Made by a program: the position numbers and the translations under genes
NCBI GenBank assembly: GCA_003194525.1
Contig: NBIV01000268.1
Coordinates: forward strand, 46,411-110,410
Direction: 5' to 3'
DNA length: 64,000 nt
DNA from: Gracilariopsis chorda
Taxonomy: Eukaryota > Rhodophyta > Florideophyceae > Gracilariales > Gracilariaceae
Shown here: in pieces, positions 63,151 through 64,000 of the stretch
How the letters are laid out: every line of letters begins with the position of its first letter
Numbering within the stretch: position 1 is the first letter of the stretch
Notes under the pieces: generated by a model
What the model saw: only the letters and a program-made list of their open reading frames with translations
The model's database searches: none
Told to the model about the DNA's origin: nothing

Positions 63151-64000
63151 GATGACTTTGCACGGATTTCTCGAGAACCTTCAATGACCATTTTGATCAT
63201 TGCTGTGCCATATGGGGTGTTTGCCAACGTTGTAAGTAGTAGCCAACTTGTATTTCGGAGCCAAATTTGTCCACGTGGTTGGTTGGGGCTTTTCTGAAAT
63301 AAGCATTTTGTCGTGTCATATTGACAGTATGCCACAAAAGATGTCAACCCGGCTTTGGGGCCACGTAGACATGTCAAATAGGTAACTGATCACTTCAGGA
63401 GATCGAGTAGAATAAAAATAGGATAAGTAAACCCATTAGAACTGATGCTGGAGCCAAATATACTCGAGCGAAGGTAAACCAGTAACTATTCTAACAGATT
63501 GCCAATTCCCATGCTTGAATGAGCTCCACTCCGGTTCGACCAACCTCCACATTAGGTCTAGCGGAGATATTGATGAACAAAAGGGCCAAATGCACTTCCG
63601 TGGTCTACCAATATTCTGTTTGGCAGTCCAGTGTATATTGATGCCCAGCACAAGAGTTTTTTTCGCCATATGGTGATCGTAGAGACGTCTGGAAGGACTG
63701 TTGCAGCTGAGAAGTGCTTTCCTTAATCGATAATTCGCAGAACTGGTTTCCCACCAATTAACATGATGTCTATGAACACTCGTTCATTGAATCCGACATT
63801 CTCCGCACCGACTGAGACATGAAACCTGTTCGGAGCATTCTGTATCCTTTGAAAGGGATCACAGCGTTTAACGATATCATTCAGAGTCGTCAAGGTCTCT
63901 GGCATTGCTTCTTCAGTTCGATCTCTCTTCATCCCATTGAAAAGCTTTTCTGCCGAGGGATGTAAGAATTGGCGATGCAGTTTGTACAGTTGTACCTTCG
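63151..64000 (-). pseudogene. copia-3 integrase
   Basis: On -: LHRQFLHPSAEKLFN (window edge), TLNDIVKRCDPFQRIQNAPN, VFIDIMLIGGKPVL (first Asp), SIYTGLPNRILVDHGSAFG (second Asp) and HSSMGIGNLLE (Glu position). Several stops and frame changes follow. The C-terminal part near 63150-63377 is weaker. The zinc-binding region continues beyond the window. Confidence 0.83.

Larger units (their letters stand above)
56970..64000 (-). mobile_element. Decayed copia-type retrotransposon copia-3, with nested insertions
   Basis: On -, integrase (63150-64000), RT (60060-60905 and 58236-58469) and RNase H (56970-57590) lie in copia order. The element continues past the window end. A solo gypsy-family LTR (62045-62869), a Tc1 transposon (58633-59861) and an unidentified ~600-bp segment (about 57600-58230) interrupt it. 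Many stops and frameshifts and a lost RT active site show it is old. The sequence type (SRRETRSAMAGEV, DGLTK-like ending) differs from copia-1 and copia-2. Confidence 0.85.

Noticed and set aside
1..64000. CRISPR arrays, bacterial operons, rRNA genes
   Set aside because: None found. Apparent GTG/TTG starts of many frames are artefacts of open frames; gene and transposon structure is eukaryotic.

Overview
The window reads as a gene-poor, transposon-rich stretch of a eukaryotic nuclear genome. The few host-type genes look intron-free, have TATA-like boxes and ATG starts in good context, and lie between nested LTR retrotransposons and DNA transposons. A red macroalga (Chondrus-like) would fit the compact single-exon genes, the Ty1/copia, Ty3/gypsy, Mutator and Tc1 load and the roughly 50% GC. 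That assignment is an inference; nothing here proves the species.

Layout. 1-2331: 3' part of a Ty1/copia element on + (copia-1: RT-RNase H plus a probable 3' LTR). It appears to have inserted into the 3' LTR of copia-2. 2332-18576: copia-2 on -, split next to its RT YVDD codons by an 11.7-kb Ty3/gypsy chromovirus on + (gypsy-1, 3483-15169, TSD GGAGA, LTRs about 2% diverged). 18577-26883: host-type DNA with a Gln/Pro-rich protein with a possible myristoylation signal (19374-20321), a small Tudor-like protein (21625-21942) and a broken gene for a secreted Cys-rich protein (24289-26019). 26884-47588: a 20.7-kb Mutator-like element with ~326-bp terminal inverted repeats and a perfect 9-bp TSD. 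It carries a decayed MULE transposase, an older nested chromovirus on - (gypsy-2, 27856-38074) and a decayed cargo gene (43527-45439). 47598-56421: an 0.81-kb inverted duplication of the promoter and start of a Sel1-repeat gene, flanking the intact gene (53844-55742). 56970-64000: a decayed copia-type element on - (copia-3), interrupted by an intact Tc1 transposon (58633-59861), a solo gypsy-1-family LTR (62045-62869, TSD CCTTT) and an unidentified ~600-bp segment.

The most interesting signal is a long gene carried ANTISENSE to gag-pol in gypsy-1, between the chromodomain and the 3' LTR (12651-14290, about 590 codons with one frameshift). Its protein is recognisably conserved, also antisense, in the diverged gypsy-2 (28595-29637, +), and again in the Mutator cargo (43527-45439, -) with no gag-pol beside it. 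I recognise no known domain in it. A second unusual signal is that gypsy-1, LTRs included, is laced with short perfect inverted repeats (4-8 bp arms, 2-6 nt loops), often every 30-60 bp.

All coordinates, alignments and divergences are by eye. TE open frames are mostly interrupted, so they are given as pseudogenes unless a full frame is visible.
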